A stretch of DNA of 64,000 nt, from positions 163,857 to 227,856 of the forward strand of contig JAJFKP010000010.1 in assembly GCA_021773135.1 (NCBI GenBank), written 5' to 3'. This document shows positions 36,963-47,967 of this stretch, piece by piece. How positions within the stretch are numbered: position 1 is the first letter of the stretch; every line of letters begins with the position of its first letter. The translations under genes were made by a program, and so were the position numbers. Origin of the DNA: Woeseiaceae bacterium. Lineage in GTDB: Bacteria; Pseudomonadota; Gammaproteobacteria; Steroidobacterales; Woeseiaceae. The notes beneath the pieces are model-generated. The model saw only the letters and a list, made by a program, of their open reading frames with translations. It was not told the origin of the DNA and did no database searches.

Positions 36963-39413
36963 CTAATTCTTGAAATCTTCGATGGCACAGCGGACGGTCT
37001 CGGGTCCTTCCCGGTAACAGACGTTTAGCTTGAATCCGGTCGCTTCCTCCGCCGGGTTCTCGATCGTAATTACGGCCGTGAAACTCTCACCTGGCCGGAC
37101 CGGCTGGCCGGGATCCACTGCGCCGGCAAGATACTCGCCCGGCTCCAGAATACGGCTGCCCATGACGTCTTCCCAGCGGTCGGTTAAGGATACGTGTACC
37201 AGGGGGTAGGGAAGAGGGCTCGCGTCGCGATTGACCAGCCTGGATACGATAACGAGCGCCGACTCGGCTTCCTCGATGCTGCCGTTGGTAACTTCAAACT
37301 GCCAGCCTTTGATATTCCACGCAGGCGTTATCGGGTCGCCAAGCATTCGGTAGACGGGACCGATGGTCTGGTTAAAAAATCCCGTTGTCGCGAGAATTTC
37401 GCGTGAGTTATGCATGAACTGTGCACCGAGGGCGACCACCAAAACAATCGTTGCTGCTATGGCGGCGTAACCGGGCGGGTCATATTTGCGGCGTCCGCCA
37501 AACAGTTTTTCCCTGCTTGCCGCAAAGGTATCCGCGAGGTCGATTGGACTATCAAGCTGGTTTCTTGCGGCGCTTTCGGCGGCCAGTCGGTCCTCGTCGA
37601 CATCACGCCGAACCTCCTCGCCCTCCATGATAATGGCTTCGACTTCACCGGAATTCTCATTAAACGGAAAATCCTCACTATTCGCTCCAACGAGTGTTGC
37701 CGAGAATTCATCATCCTGTGTCGCAAGTGCCATCAATTCCTGGTCAATCTCCCTGTTGACCGTCAATTCTTCGTCGGATTGCGGCGGTAGAAAATGTCCG
37801 GAATCAATCGATTCGTCGTCAGCCGCTGCAGGCTGGATGTCTTGTGCCTCGTCAGAATCGCTATCGCCAGCCTCGTCGACATCACTGATTCGCTCGGACT
37901 CTGCAACATCGAGCGCAGATGAAATATCGTCGGTATCGAACGCTGACGGATCCCTGTCATCTGCGCTATCGTCGCCGGCGAGCGCACTTGCTGCGGCTTC
38001 GATTTGTGCCTCAAACTCTCCGGTCGATTCACGGATCATGTCGGCGAGGCTCTTGTTTTCACTTACTTCGGCGGAATCGTCACCCGCCTCATCTTCGTGC
38101 TGAGGGTCCGACGCATGGTCGATCTCAGCAATGCTGCCGGCAGGCGAGGATGAAGATTCATGCGCTTCGTTGCTGCCGGATTCGACATCATCGTCGAGCT
38201 CTTCCGCCAGCGTTGCGTTGATTCCGGTCGCAGAATTTTCGTCGAAGTCGTCAGATAATGCCTCGTTGATGCCGGATTCAAAGTCATCGTCGAACGCTCT
38301 GGCCAGCGTTGCGTTGATCCCGGCTTCAGATTCGTCGTCGGGCTCCGCAGATAGCGCCTCGCTGATGCCGGTTTCGGCGTCTGCATCGAACTCCTCCGAC
38401 AACGCGTCCTTGATTCCCGCTTGCGAGTCGTCGCTGCTGGTGTCAAAGCGAGCCTCGTCCGCTGTCGCTTCCCTATCCGCAGCAGCTTCCAGGGCAGTGG
38501 CCAATTGATGGTCCGAAAGCTCGTTCGGGTCAGCGTCAGAAATATCGCCCGAGCTGTGCGTATGTACATTGTCGGCCGCCGCCCCGACATCCGCCGAATG
38601 TTCGCCGGGTACTCTATCTTCAGGCAACAATGGCACTTCGTCCGTCAGGGCGTCCTCGCTGCCGACCCGGTCGAGGCCCAGTGCTTCCGCCTGCAAATTA
38701 AACTGCGTGTCAATATCTGCCGGCTCGCTCCCTTCGGCATCAGGTTCTGCATCAGATTCAGCATCGGCGCGGGTTACAACGGGGTGCCGACCGCTGGCCA
38801 ATTCGGTGTGAATTGAAGCCAGTTCTTCTTCGACCTCGAGTGAACCAGACTCCGCGTCCTGTACTTCATCCAGCACGTCATCCCAATCTTCCGGCTCGGT
38901 CAGCGCAAGGTCGCTCTGCATTTCATTGAATTCAACGCTGAAGTGCGTATCCGTCAGGCGCCGCTGCGGTGGCGTTGCATCGGTCGCGTCCTCGCCGTGC
39001 TGGTCCAGGTCATCAGCCAGTATGACCGGGGCGTCATCTTCTTCGAACTCGTCAGGTAATGGTGAGTTGTCGTCATAGCGGGGTTCGTCGGCATCCCCGC
39101 TTTCTTCGACGTCGATGCCGCTCTCGATGTCTTCCAGCACCCGCCACTCAACGCCGGTATCCTCGATGTGGACTTCATCCGGTCCGGCCAGATCATCAAG
39201 CGTCTCCAGGAGGCGGCGGCTCGTCTCAGCCAGTTCGTCCACCGGCGCTTCCTGTTCATCGCTGACAGGCGATCCCGGCATCACTTCTGACAAGAACTCG
39301 AGCGCATTGAAAGCGTGACTGCAACCGCCACAGCGTACGTTGCCGCGCGCCTGCTGGAGCACTTTCGCCGTGACTCGAAACGCGGTTCCACATTCAGGAC
39401 ATTCGGTATACAT
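36963..39413 (-). CDS. zinc-ribbon / DUF3426 membrane protein with long acidic repeat region
   Basis: The 816-residue protein opens with a four-Cys zinc ribbon of the MJ0042 type (CPECGTAFRVT, then VRCGGCSHAFNALEFL). A very acidic, low-complexity stretch runs from about residue 50 to 620. One TM helix (YAAIAATIVLVVALGAQFMH) and a C-terminal DUF3426 domain follow, ending NVCYREGPETVRCAIEDFKN. Homologues between prmA and dusB are usually much shorter. The acidic part includes five tandem 16-residue repeats of the form I-N-x-x-L-x-x-x-x-D-x-x-x-x-x-G. Function is unknown; the cytosolic zinc ribbon and the far-side domain suggest a membrane-tethered regulator. Confidence 0.85.
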   Translation of the reverse strand: MYTECPECGTAFRVTAKVLQQARGNVRCGGCSHAFNALEFLSEVMPGSPVSDEQEAPVDELAETSRRLLETLDDLAGPDEVHIEDTGVEWRVLEDIESGIDVEESGDADEPRYDDNSPLPDEFEEDDAPVILADDLDQHGEDATDATPPQRRLTDTHFSVEFNEMQSDLALTEPEDWDDVLDEVQDAESGSLEVEEELASIHTELASGRHPVVTRADAESDAEPDAEGSEPADIDTQFNLQAEALGLDRVGSEDALTDEVPLLPEDRVPGEHSADVGAAADNVHTHSSGDISDADPNELSDHQLATALEAAADREATADEARFDTSSDDSQAGIKDALSEEFDADAETGISEALSAEPDDESEAGINATLARAFDDDFESGINEALSDDFDENSATGINATLAEELDDDVESGSNEAHESSSSPAGSIAEIDHASDPQHEDEAGDDSAEVSENKSLADMIRESTGEFEAQIEAAASALAGDDSADDRDPSAFDTDDISSALDVAESERISDVDEAGDSDSDEAQDIQPAAADDESIDSGHFLPPQSDEELTVNREIDQELMALATQDDEFSATLVGANSEDFPFNENSGEVEAIIMEGEEVRRDVDEDRLAAESAARNQLDSPIDLADTFAASREKLFGGRRKYDPPGYAAIAATIVLVVALGAQFMHNSREILATTGFFNQTIGPVYRMLGDPITPAWNIKGWQFEVTNGSIEEAESALVIVSRLVNRDASPLPYPLVHVSLTDRWEDVMGSRILEPGEYLAGAVDPGQPVRPGESFTAVITIENPAEEATGFKLNVCYREGPETVRCAIEDFKN
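38165..38415 (-). repeat. five tandem 48-bp coding repeats
   Basis: Near-regular 48-base units encode ISEALSAEPDDESEAG-like 16-residue blocks. The G-I/S junctions recur at about 38217, 38265, 38313, 38361 and 38409. The units have diverged at third positions and in the acidic residues. Confidence 0.8.
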
Positions 39414-39421
39414 ACGCAGTC

Positions 39422-40306
39422 CTACCCTCTCGTGCCCATCAGGCAGGCCCAGTTTTCCCGTATTGCTGTTGGCTCAAAATCAATGCGGCCCTGATAGGCT
39501 GACCGAACCCTGTCGACCTGCTCATGCAGAATGCCCGAGAGTGCCAACTGGCCGCCTGGTTTGACCCAATCACCAATCCGGGCCGCATTCTCTATCAGTG
39601 TGCCTGCCAGAATATTCGCAATGACGATATCAAATTGTGCGGTTTCAGCCGCCATTGCGGTGCTGGCCGTAAACCGATCGGCAACATTATTTCTTGCTGC
39701 ATTTTGCAGGCTTGCCGTGACTGCCTGCAAATCGATATCGACGCCGTCGGCCGACGCTGCACCCAGTTTACACGCTGCGATTGCAAGAATTCCGGAGCCG
39801 CAACCGAAATCCAGCACAGTCCTGCCGCGCACGTCAATTCGGTCCAGCCACTCGAGACACAGTGCGGTTGTCGCATGCGTGCCGGTGCCAAAGGCCAGTC
39901 CCGGATCGAGCCTGACAACGACGTTGTCCGCTTCTGGTGCAGGCTCGCTGCCGGGAATTATCCAAAGTCTCCGGCCGAATTTCATCGGCCCGAAATCCTT
40001 CAGCCATTCCCGTTCCCAGGCTCGGTCCCGCAGCGTTTCGACGTGGTTTGGCGGCAGCCGCGTGAGTTGCAGTTTTTCGAGCAAGGCGGCTTGCAATGCA
40101 TTCACGTCAACGTTCGCGTCGAATAACGCGGTTACGCGAGTATCGGGCCAGAGCGGTGTGTCGCCCGGGGCGGGTTCGAGCACCGGGGCATCGCCTGCGT
40201 CAGTAAACGTGACAGAGTGAGCGCCGTGATCAACCAGCACTCTTTCGACACGGTCAGCTTCAATGGATTCAAGGTTCATTACAAACTGATGCCATTCGTC
40301 GGGCAC
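39422..40306 (-). CDS. prmA: ribosomal protein L11 methyltransferase
   Basis: PrmA trimethylates ribosomal protein L11 using S-adenosylmethionine. The 294-residue protein has the N-terminal substrate-recognition domain and the methyltransferase core: LDPGLAFGTGTHATTALCLE, VLDFGCGSGILAIAACKLGA, DIVIANILAGTLI. It is four bases downstream of accC in the operon. Confidence 0.95.
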   Translation of the reverse strand: MPDEWHQFVMNLESIEADRVERVLVDHGAHSVTFTDAGDAPVLEPAPGDTPLWPDTRVTALFDANVDVNALQAALLEKLQLTRLPPNHVETLRDRAWEREWLKDFGPMKFGRRLWIIPGSEPAPEADNVVVRLDPGLAFGTGTHATTALCLEWLDRIDVRGRTVLDFGCGSGILAIAACKLGAASADGVDIDLQAVTASLQNAARNNVADRFTASTAMAAETAQFDIVIANILAGTLIENAARIGDWVKPGGQLALSGILHEQVDRVRSAYQGRIDFEPTAIRENWACLMGTRG

Positions 40307-40309
40307 GTT

Positions 40310-41659
40310 TTATAGCCCGAGACGTTTCTCTAAATAATGAATATCCGTGCCGCCGGCCTGGAAGGCCGCATGTTGAAAAATCTCCTGGTGGAGAGGGACG
40401 TTAGTTTTAATGCCCTCGATAACGACCTCCGAGAGCGCATTGCGCATGCGGGCGATAGCAATTTGCCGATCGGCGCCGTGCGCAATGAGTTTGCCGATCA
40501 TTGAATCGTAATAGGGCGGTACTCGGTAACCACTGTATATGTGACTCTCGACGCGGATGCCGGGGCCGCCGGGCGGGTGCCACAGGTGCACGAGTCCCGG
40601 TGAAGGCATGAAAGTCTTGGGGTCTTCGGCATTAAGGCGACATTCGATGGCATGTCCGCTAAACCTCACCTGGTCCTGCGTGAGACTTAAACGCTCGCCG
40701 GCCGCAATGCGCATCTGTTCACGCACGATATCTACGCCCGTGATCATTTCAGTGACCGGGTGCTCCACCTGCAGACGAGTGTTCATCTCTATGAAGTAAA
40801 ACTCATCGTCCTGGTACAGGAATTCGAACGTCCCGGCGCTGCGATAGCCCATTTCCTGGCAGGCGCGAACACAGCGAGCGCCGATCCTGTTTCTTTGCTC
40901 CTCGGTGATGCCTGGCGCCGGCGCTTCTTCGACGACTTTCTGGTGGCGGCGCTGCATTGAACAGTCGCGCTCGCCGAGGTGAATTGCGTTGCCGTGATTG
41001 TCGGCAAGAATCTGGAATTCAACGTGCCGCGGAGTCTCCAGAAACTTCTCCATGTACACCGTTTCATTACCGAACGCCGAGCGCGCTTCGGCCTGGGTTA
41101 CAGTAATCGCGGCAACCAACGATGCTTCAGAATGCACGACACGCATGCCGCGACCACCACCACCGCCGGCGGCTTTGATGATGACCGGGTAACCAATTTC
41201 GCGGCCAATGCGGAGGTTTTCTTCCGCGTTGTCGCCGAGCGGACCGTCGGACCCCGGCACGGTGGGCACACCTGCCTTTTTCATGGCGCGAATTGCCGCC
41301 ACCTTGTCGCCCATTTCACGAATCGCACTCGCGGGTGGGCCCACGAAAACAAAACCGCTCGTTTCGACCCGCTCGGCGAAATCTGCATTCTCCGAGAGGA
41401 AACCGTAGCCTGGGTGGATGGCAACAGAGTCGGTCACTTCAGCAGCGCTGATGATGGCCGGCATATTCAGATAGCTTTCACTGGACGGCGGTGGGCCAAT
41501 GCACACGGTTTCGTCCGCGAGCAGGACGTGCTTTAAGTTGTTGTCCGCCGTCGAATGCACGGCGACTGTCTTGATGCCCATCTCGCGGCACGCTCGCAAG
41601 ATTCGCAATGCGATTTCACCGCGGTTGGCGATAACAATTTTGTCGAGCATATTCGACAA
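40310..41659 (-). CDS. accC: acetyl-CoA carboxylase, biotin carboxylase subunit
   Basis: AccC carboxylates the biotin of AccB with ATP and bicarbonate, the first half-reaction of fatty acid synthesis. The 449-residue protein has [20 protein letters not shown], the ATP-grasp glycine loop [12 protein letters not shown], and [20 protein letters not shown] with the catalytic Glu and Arg residues. It begins five bases after the accB stop. Confidence 0.97.
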   Translation of the reverse strand: MSNMLDKIVIANRGEIALRILRACREMGIKTVAVHSTADNNLKHVLLADETVCIGPPPSSESYLNMPAIISAAEVTDSVAIHPGYGFLSENADFAERVETSGFVFVGPPASAIREMGDKVAAIRAMKKAGVPTVPGSDGPLGDNAEENLRIGREIGYPVIIKAAGGGGGRGMRVVHSEASLVAAITVTQAEARSAFGNETVYMEKFLETPRHVEFQILADNHGNAIHLGERDCSMQRRHQKVVEEAPAPGITEEQRNRIGARCVRACQEMGYRSAGTFEFLYQDDEFYFIEMNTRLQVEHPVTEMITGVDIVREQMRIAAGERLSLTQDQVRFSGHAIECRLNAEDPKTFMPSPGLVHLWHPPGGPGIRVESHIYSGYRVPPYYDSMIGKLIAHGADRQIAIARMRNALSEVVIEGIKTNVPLHQEIFQHAAFQAGGTDIHYLEKRLGL

Positions 41660-41664
41660 CCCGC

Positions 41665-42135
41665 CTAGTCTGCGCCGCGCTGGTCGATTACGAACAATAT
41701 CTGTCCATATTCGACCGGTTCGCCGTTCTGCACCCGAATCGACTTAATCGTGCCCGATACATCGGCCTCGATCTGATTCATCATCTTCATCGCTTCAATG
41801 ATGCACAGCGTGTCGCCCTCGTTAACGCGATCGCCGATTTGCACGAAATCGGGAGAGCCAGGAGACGGCGCCGAGTAATACGTGCCAACCATAGGCGTGG
41901 TAATGCAGTGGCCATCTTCTTCCGGCTCAGCCGCTGCCGCAGGTGGAGCAGCCGTGGCCCCAGGAGCCGTCGCGACCGGTGCCGCTGCCGGCATTGGCGC
42001 AAGCATTGCGGGTGCAGAAACATTGGCGGGATATCGGCTGATGCGTACCGACTCTTCCCCCTCCTTGATTTCAATCTCGGCAATGCCGGATTCATCCAGC
42101 AGCTCAATTAGCTTTTTAACTTTCCTGATATCCAT
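41665..42135 (-). CDS. accB: acetyl-CoA carboxylase, biotin carboxyl carrier protein
   Basis: This is the biotin carrier of acetyl-CoA carboxylase. The 156-residue protein has an N-terminal helix ([20 protein letters not shown]), an Ala/Pro-rich linker and a C-terminal biotinyl domain with [12 protein letters not shown], the Lys being biotinylated. It starts exactly at the aroQ stop. Confidence 0.97.
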   Translation of the reverse strand: MDIRKVKKLIELLDESGIAEIEIKEGEESVRISRYPANVSAPAMLAPMPAAAPVATAPGATAAPPAAAAEPEEDGHCITTPMVGTYYSAPSPGSPDFVQIGDRVNEGDTLCIIEAMKMMNQIEADVSGTIKSIRVQNGEPVEYGQILFVIDQRGAD

Positions 42136-42582
42136 TTATTTTTCCTCGGACAAGAGCCTGGATGCAGCTTGTAGTGCGATTTCGTAGCCATAGGCGCCCA
42201 GGCCAAGAATACAGCCTGCTGCGATATCGCTAAAATAACTTGAATGCCGAAAGTCCTCGCGAGCAAAAACGTTGCTTAGATGGACTTCGATGAAAGGAAC
42301 GCTGACCGCGAGAAGTGCGTCGCGCAGTGCAATGCTTGTATGCGTAAAAGCACCGGGATTTATCAATACAAAACTGGTCCCGTCAGATGCGGTGAGCTGA
42401 ATTCGATCAACCAGTTCATGTTCGGCATTACTCTGAAAACAGCCGAGCTCGTGTCCCAGTTTGGCGGCTACGCTCGACAGGTGTTTTTCCACGGATTGGA
42501 GATCCGTGTTGCCATAGACGCCAGGTTCGCGGGACCCCAACAGATTCAAATTGGGTCCATTGATTAGCAAAATGTTAGCCAT
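42136..42582 (-). CDS. aroQ: type II 3-dehydroquinate dehydratase
   Basis: AroQ dehydrates 3-dehydroquinate in the shikimate pathway. The 148-residue protein has [18 protein letters not shown] with the catalytic region, [31 protein letters not shown] and [17 protein letters not shown]. Head position before accB is the usual gammaproteobacterial order. About 130 bases separate it from the upstream TlpA-like gene, leaving room for a promoter. Confidence 0.97.
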   Translation of the reverse strand: MANILLINGPNLNLLGSREPGVYGNTDLQSVEKHLSSVAAKLGHELGCFQSNAEHELVDRIQLTASDGTSFVLINPGAFTHTSIALRDALLAVSVPFIEVHLSNVFAREDFRHSSYFSDIAAGCILGLGAYGYEIALQAASRLLSEEK

Positions 42583-42716
42583 TCTGGGCTGATGATTGCC
42601 AATTAGCCGAAGATGGCGGCAATGTTACATCTTTTCGGCGCAGATAGCGCAGATTTCACAATACGGGTTGGCGCTGAGGCCGACCTTGCGTGACCCGGGG
42701 TCGCGTCGCTTCGCTG

Positions 42717-43352
42717 CTACAATTCGTCCAGAGCCGCGCGCGCGCCATCCAGGTCCAGGCGGCCGTCCTCCAGCCCGCGAAAAACGTCAACGATGAGTTC
42801 GATGTGGGATTCCACGATCTCACCTACATGCGTGTTCAGCAGTTCACCACCTGGCGCAACGATCATGGTGAACGGCAAACCGAGAAAATTGACGCCAGCG
42901 TTCTCGGCCGCAGCCATGGCGTCTTCCTGTCCGACGAGTATCGGGTAGTTGAACTGCGCCTCTTCTGCATAGGCCGCGACGTCCTCCAGGAAATCGACCG
43001 CGATGCCGATCACCTGGATGTTGTCGCCTTCGCCATGCGCCTCCTGGGTGCTTTTCAGCAGCGGAATTTCCCGTCGACACGGTGCGCACCATGTTGCCCA
43101 GAAATTTACGAGTCGACCTTTCCCCTGCCATTCAGAAAACTGTCGAGTCTGTCCGTCAATATCATTGAGAGAAAACGAAACAATGTCGCCGCGGTCCGGC
43201 TCCTCGCTGGCAGATGCAGGCACTGCAGCAACCGGCGCAGCGGTGTCGACTTCGGCCACTGTGGTTTGCTGTTCTTTGGTCGTGAAATATCCGACGATGC
43301 CGCCGGCCAGGAGTAACACCAATGCGATCGTAATCGCGACGCTCTTATTCAT
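42717..43352 (-). CDS. membrane-anchored TlpA/ResA-like thioredoxin
   Basis: The 211-residue protein has an N-terminal signal anchor (VAITIALVLLLAGGIVGYF), an Ala/Val linker and a periplasmic thioredoxin domain with LVNFWATWCAPCRREIPLL. The WCAPC active site and added insert are typical of TlpA/ResA reductases. It lies five bases downstream of dsbD, which probably supplies its electrons. Confidence 0.9.
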   Translation of the reverse strand: MNKSVAITIALVLLLAGGIVGYFTTKEQQTTVAEVDTAAPVAAVPASASEEPDRGDIVSFSLNDIDGQTRQFSEWQGKGRLVNFWATWCAPCRREIPLLKSTQEAHGEGDNIQVIGIAVDFLEDVAAYAEEAQFNYPILVGQEDAMAAAENAGVNFLGLPFTMIVAPGGELLNTHVGEIVESHIELIVDVFRGLEDGRLDLDGARAALDEL

Positions 43353-43357
43353 TTTGT

Positions 43358-45619
43358 TTAATTCTTCGCGTTTAGGTTATCGTTTGTTCCCGTTGCCATC
43401 CTGACGTGATTCGCAAATTCCTTTGCTTTCATATATCCGACTACCTCGTAGCCGTTGCGTTGCATGCCGTCGCTTCCAAAGAAGATGATGGTCGGCGGCC
43501 CGAACACGCCGAAGCGCTTCAGGAGTTCCTGATCCTCATCGTCGTTTGCCGTGACATCAGCCTGCAACAAAACTGTATTCGACAGCGCATCCTGAACGCT
43601 GCTGTCCGTGAAAGTATACTCCTCCATCTCAATACATGAGACACACCAGTCAGCATAAAAATCGAGCATAGCCGATTTGCCGCTGGCAGCTGCACTTGCC
43701 AGCGCCCGGTCCAGGTCACCGGTGGTCTTTATGCGCTGAAAATCGAGGCCGCGATGTTCCTCGACGAAGGCGGTGCCGCCGCCCGTATTGAGTGCAGCCA
43801 GCGGTCGTAACATTGAATTGCTGCCTGCCAGCGATCCCACCAGCAACACGGCCCCGTAAATGATGCTCAGCAACCCCAGTCCTTTGCCAAACTTTTGCAT
43901 GCCGAGGGATTCTGGTGTCAGCTGGGTCAGGCCGCCGAGATAGACGCCAGCCATGAAAATCAGGATGCCGTAAGCTGCAAGCGTTACTTCGCCAGGCAGC
44001 ATGCGTGACATCATCCAGATACCCATGCCCAGCATCATGAAACCAAAGGCATTCTTGACGGCGACCATCCACGCGCCGGCCTTGGGAAGTAGTTTGCCCT
44101 GTGCAGCGCCGACGAGAAGCAGTGGCGCACCCATACCGAGACTCATGGCGAACAGCGCGGTACCACCGCGAACCATATCGCCGGTCTGCGCCATAACGGT
44201 CAGGGTGGCGATGAGTGCAGGTGCGACGCATGCGGTAACGACCAGGGACGATAGTGCGCCCATGACGAATGCACCGATTGCGGTGCCACTCTTTTGATTG
44301 CCACTCACGGATGCCAGCCTGGACTGGATAGCGGACGGCATCTGCAAATCGAACATGCCAAACATGCCGAGCGCCAGAATCACAAAGAGGCTCGAGAAGA
44401 GAATCAGGACCCAGGGCTGGTTGAACATGGCCTGCAACTGCAGGCCCGCGGCAGCGGCGGCTACGCCCGCGGCGGTATAAATCAGCGCCATACCCATGAC
44501 GTAACTGAATGCCAGCGAGAAACCGCGGGTGGGACTGATGTTGTCGCCTTCTCCTGCAATAATGCCTGACAGTATCGGCACCATTGGCAGGACGCACGGG
44601 GTAAACGCGAGCAACAGGCCCAGGCCAAAGAAGGTTGCGATCACAGACCCCAGTTTGGCCGTCGTAATAATCTGCGCCAGTCGGCCCTGCTCCGAGACCA
44701 TCGGTGCTGCGCCAGCTGTCGGGGCTGCAACGGCAGCGAGTGCCGAAACCGCGGTGGCTTCCGGCAATGCGACCGACAGTAACCGCGTGACGGGCGGATA
44801 ACAGATGCCGCCATCTGCACAGCCCTGGAATTTCAGTTCGAGGTCAACAACCATCGCTTCCGGTGTTGCGCGGGCGACAGACAGCTTGCCGAATACGTCT
44901 TCGTGGTAGACCTCCATCTCACCGAAGTACTGGTCGGTCTTCAGCTCGCCCTGCGGCAAATCAAGGATGCCGGCTTGAGCTACGTCAGACTGGATGCTCG
45001 CTGCTATCTTGTCTTTGTAAAGGTAATATCCTTCAGTTACCCGAATGGCGACTTCGACATTATTTCCGTCGATCGCGGTCAGTATCGGCTCAAACGCCTC
45101 GTCGACGGGCAGGAAATCGCTGTTCGCACCACCAAACGTGCCGAAGGTCGAGCCCAGGTCAATTTTCCCGCCACTATTCTCGCGTGCGACCAGCTGGATG
45201 GTTTCAGTCCACGTCTGCGGCGGGTAGCAAAGGCCAATGTCGGCACATCCCTGCGACTTTATGACCAACTCGACAGATTCCGGGATGTCGGTCGCAATGG
45301 TGTAGGGAATCGTGACGTAGAAGCGATCGCGATAGACCTGTTGGACACCGAAGAACTCATCTTCATGGTGCTCGCCTTCCGGCAGGTCATAGGCGCTGAG
45401 AACGATCGCGTCCGAGCCGCTCGCATACGACATCTTGTTGCGATAGAGGTAATAGCCTTCCTCGACAACCCAGTCGATTTCAATGGCGCTGCCGGTATCG
45501 GCTACGGCATATCGGTAGGCTTCTTCAGGTCTAAGAATGTCATCTTGCTGAGCCAGGCTTAAGCCTGTCAACAGGACAAGCATCACGGCTATCAGGCTTT
45601 TGCTGAGGGTATTTGGCAT
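43358..45619 (-). CDS. dsbD: DsbD with two tandem N-terminal alpha domains
   Basis: DsbD carries electrons from cytosolic thioredoxin across the inner membrane to periplasmic thiol proteins. The 753-residue protein has a signal peptide, then two DsbD-alpha (immunoglobulin-like) domains in tandem. Each contains a QGCAD.G.CYPP motif with the redox Cys pair (KSQGCADIGLCYPP and KFQGCADGGICYPP). The eight-helix transmembrane domain with its Cys pair (LAFTPCVLPMVPIL and VVTACVAPALI) and the thioredoxin-like gamma domain (DFYADWCVSCIEMEEYTF) follow. E. coli DsbD has only one alpha domain and about 565 residues. Two possible electron exits fit the adjacent TlpA-like partner. Confidence 0.93.
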   Translation of the reverse strand: MPNTLSKSLIAVMLVLLTGLSLAQQDDILRPEEAYRYAVADTGSAIEIDWVVEEGYYLYRNKMSYASGSDAIVLSAYDLPEGEHHEDEFFGVQQVYRDRFYVTIPYTIATDIPESVELVIKSQGCADIGLCYPPQTWTETIQLVARENSGGKIDLGSTFGTFGGANSDFLPVDEAFEPILTAIDGNNVEVAIRVTEGYYLYKDKIAASIQSDVAQAGILDLPQGELKTDQYFGEMEVYHEDVFGKLSVARATPEAMVVDLELKFQGCADGGICYPPVTRLLSVALPEATAVSALAAVAAPTAGAAPMVSEQGRLAQIITTAKLGSVIATFFGLGLLLAFTPCVLPMVPILSGIIAGEGDNISPTRGFSLAFSYVMGMALIYTAAGVAAAAAGLQLQAMFNQPWVLILFSSLFVILALGMFGMFDLQMPSAIQSRLASVSGNQKSGTAIGAFVMGALSSLVVTACVAPALIATLTVMAQTGDMVRGGTALFAMSLGMGAPLLLVGAAQGKLLPKAGAWMVAVKNAFGFMMLGMGIWMMSRMLPGEVTLAAYGILIFMAGVYLGGLTQLTPESLGMQKFGKGLGLLSIIYGAVLLVGSLAGSNSMLRPLAALNTGGGTAFVEEHRGLDFQRIKTTGDLDRALASAAASGKSAMLDFYADWCVSCIEMEEYTFTDSSVQDALSNTVLLQADVTANDDEDQELLKRFGVFGPPTIIFFGSDGMQRNGYEVVGYMKAKEFANHVRMATGTNDNLNAKN

Positions 45620-45772
45620 TTTTCAGACTGCAGTTGGCGGATGACTTATTTGACCCTAAGAAGACACTGTTTGTTACCGGTTATGTGAACAAATAGTGGC
45701 ACGCGGATCGAAAGCATACCGTTGCGTCGGGCCGATGTCATTGAAACAGACCGCAGTTTCGAGCCGGAAGTA

Positions 45773-45799
45773 CTTGATATTTGGCCGGCTGCCCCTATC
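45773..45799 (+). promoter_or_regulatory. sigma-32 (RpoH)-type promoter of groESL
   Basis: CTTGATA (45773-45779), a 12-base spacer, and CCCCTATC (45792-45799) resemble the heat-shock consensus CTTGAAA / CCCCATnT. The predicted start falls inside the CIRCE operator. Confidence 0.7.
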
Positions 45800-45800
45800 A

Positions 45801-45827
45801 TTGGCACTCCCCACGGCCGAGTGCTAA
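45801..45827. promoter_or_regulatory. CIRCE operator for HrcA
   Basis: TTGGCACTC-N9-GAGTGCTAA differs from the canonical TTAGCACTC-N9-GAGTGCTAA at one base and has the exact 9-base spacer. It lies 64 bases before groES and overlaps the predicted start site, so HrcA should repress groESL. Confidence 0.92.
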
Positions 45828-45890
45828 CAGGTCTGGGCCGGGAACCAGATTTAATGGTTATTAATCAATAATTTAGAGGAGATGTAAGCG

Positions 45891-46181
45891 ATGAAGATTC
45901 GTCCGCTACATGATCGGGTCATCGTAAAGCGCATGGAAGAGGAGCGCACTTCCCCGGGTGGGATTGTGATTCCGGATGCTGCAGCCGAGAAGCCGATCAA
46001 GGGTGAAATTGTCGCCGTTGGTAACGGCAAGATCCTTGAGAACGGGGAAACCCGGGCACTGGATATTAAAGCCGGGGACAAGGTTCTGTTTGGCAAGTAC
46101 TCAGGCACCGAAGTCAAAGTCGATGGCGAAGAGCTTCTGGTAATGAAAGAAGACGACATCATGGCCGTAATCGAAGGCTAA
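45891..46181 (+). CDS. groS: co-chaperonin GroES
   Basis: This is the 10-kDa lid of the GroEL chaperonin. The 96-residue protein starts [18 protein letters not shown], has the mobile loop ([14 protein letters not shown]) and ends [13 protein letters not shown]. The ribosome site AGAGGAG lies ten bases upstream. It is transcribed with groL from the CIRCE/sigma-32 promoter region. Confidence 0.98.
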   Translation: MKIRPLHDRVIVKRMEEERTSPGGIVIPDAAAEKPIKGEIVAVGNGKILENGETRALDIKAGDKVLFGKYSGTEVKVDGEELLVMKEDDIMAVIEG

Positions 46182-46196
46182 TCAGGAACGTGTTGA

Positions 46197-47891
<1,695 letters not shown>

Positions 47892-47920
47892 GTCATTCGC
47901 TTAAGTGCAAGAAACGCTGA

Positions 47921-47948
47921 GGGCGCACGTGAGTGCGCCCTTTTTTTT
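47921..47948 (+). terminator. intrinsic terminator after groL
   Basis: An 8-bp GC-rich stem, GGGCGCAC-GTGA-GTGCGCCC, is followed by eight T residues, 30 bases past the groL stop. Confidence 0.93.
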
Positions 47949-47967
47949 GCAGACGATACAGCTGCGA

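Noticed and set aside
38131..38508. Ser/Ala-rich plus-strand open frame opposite the DUF3426 gene
   Set aside because: It is the antisense of an acidic repeat region and simply mirrors its periodicity.
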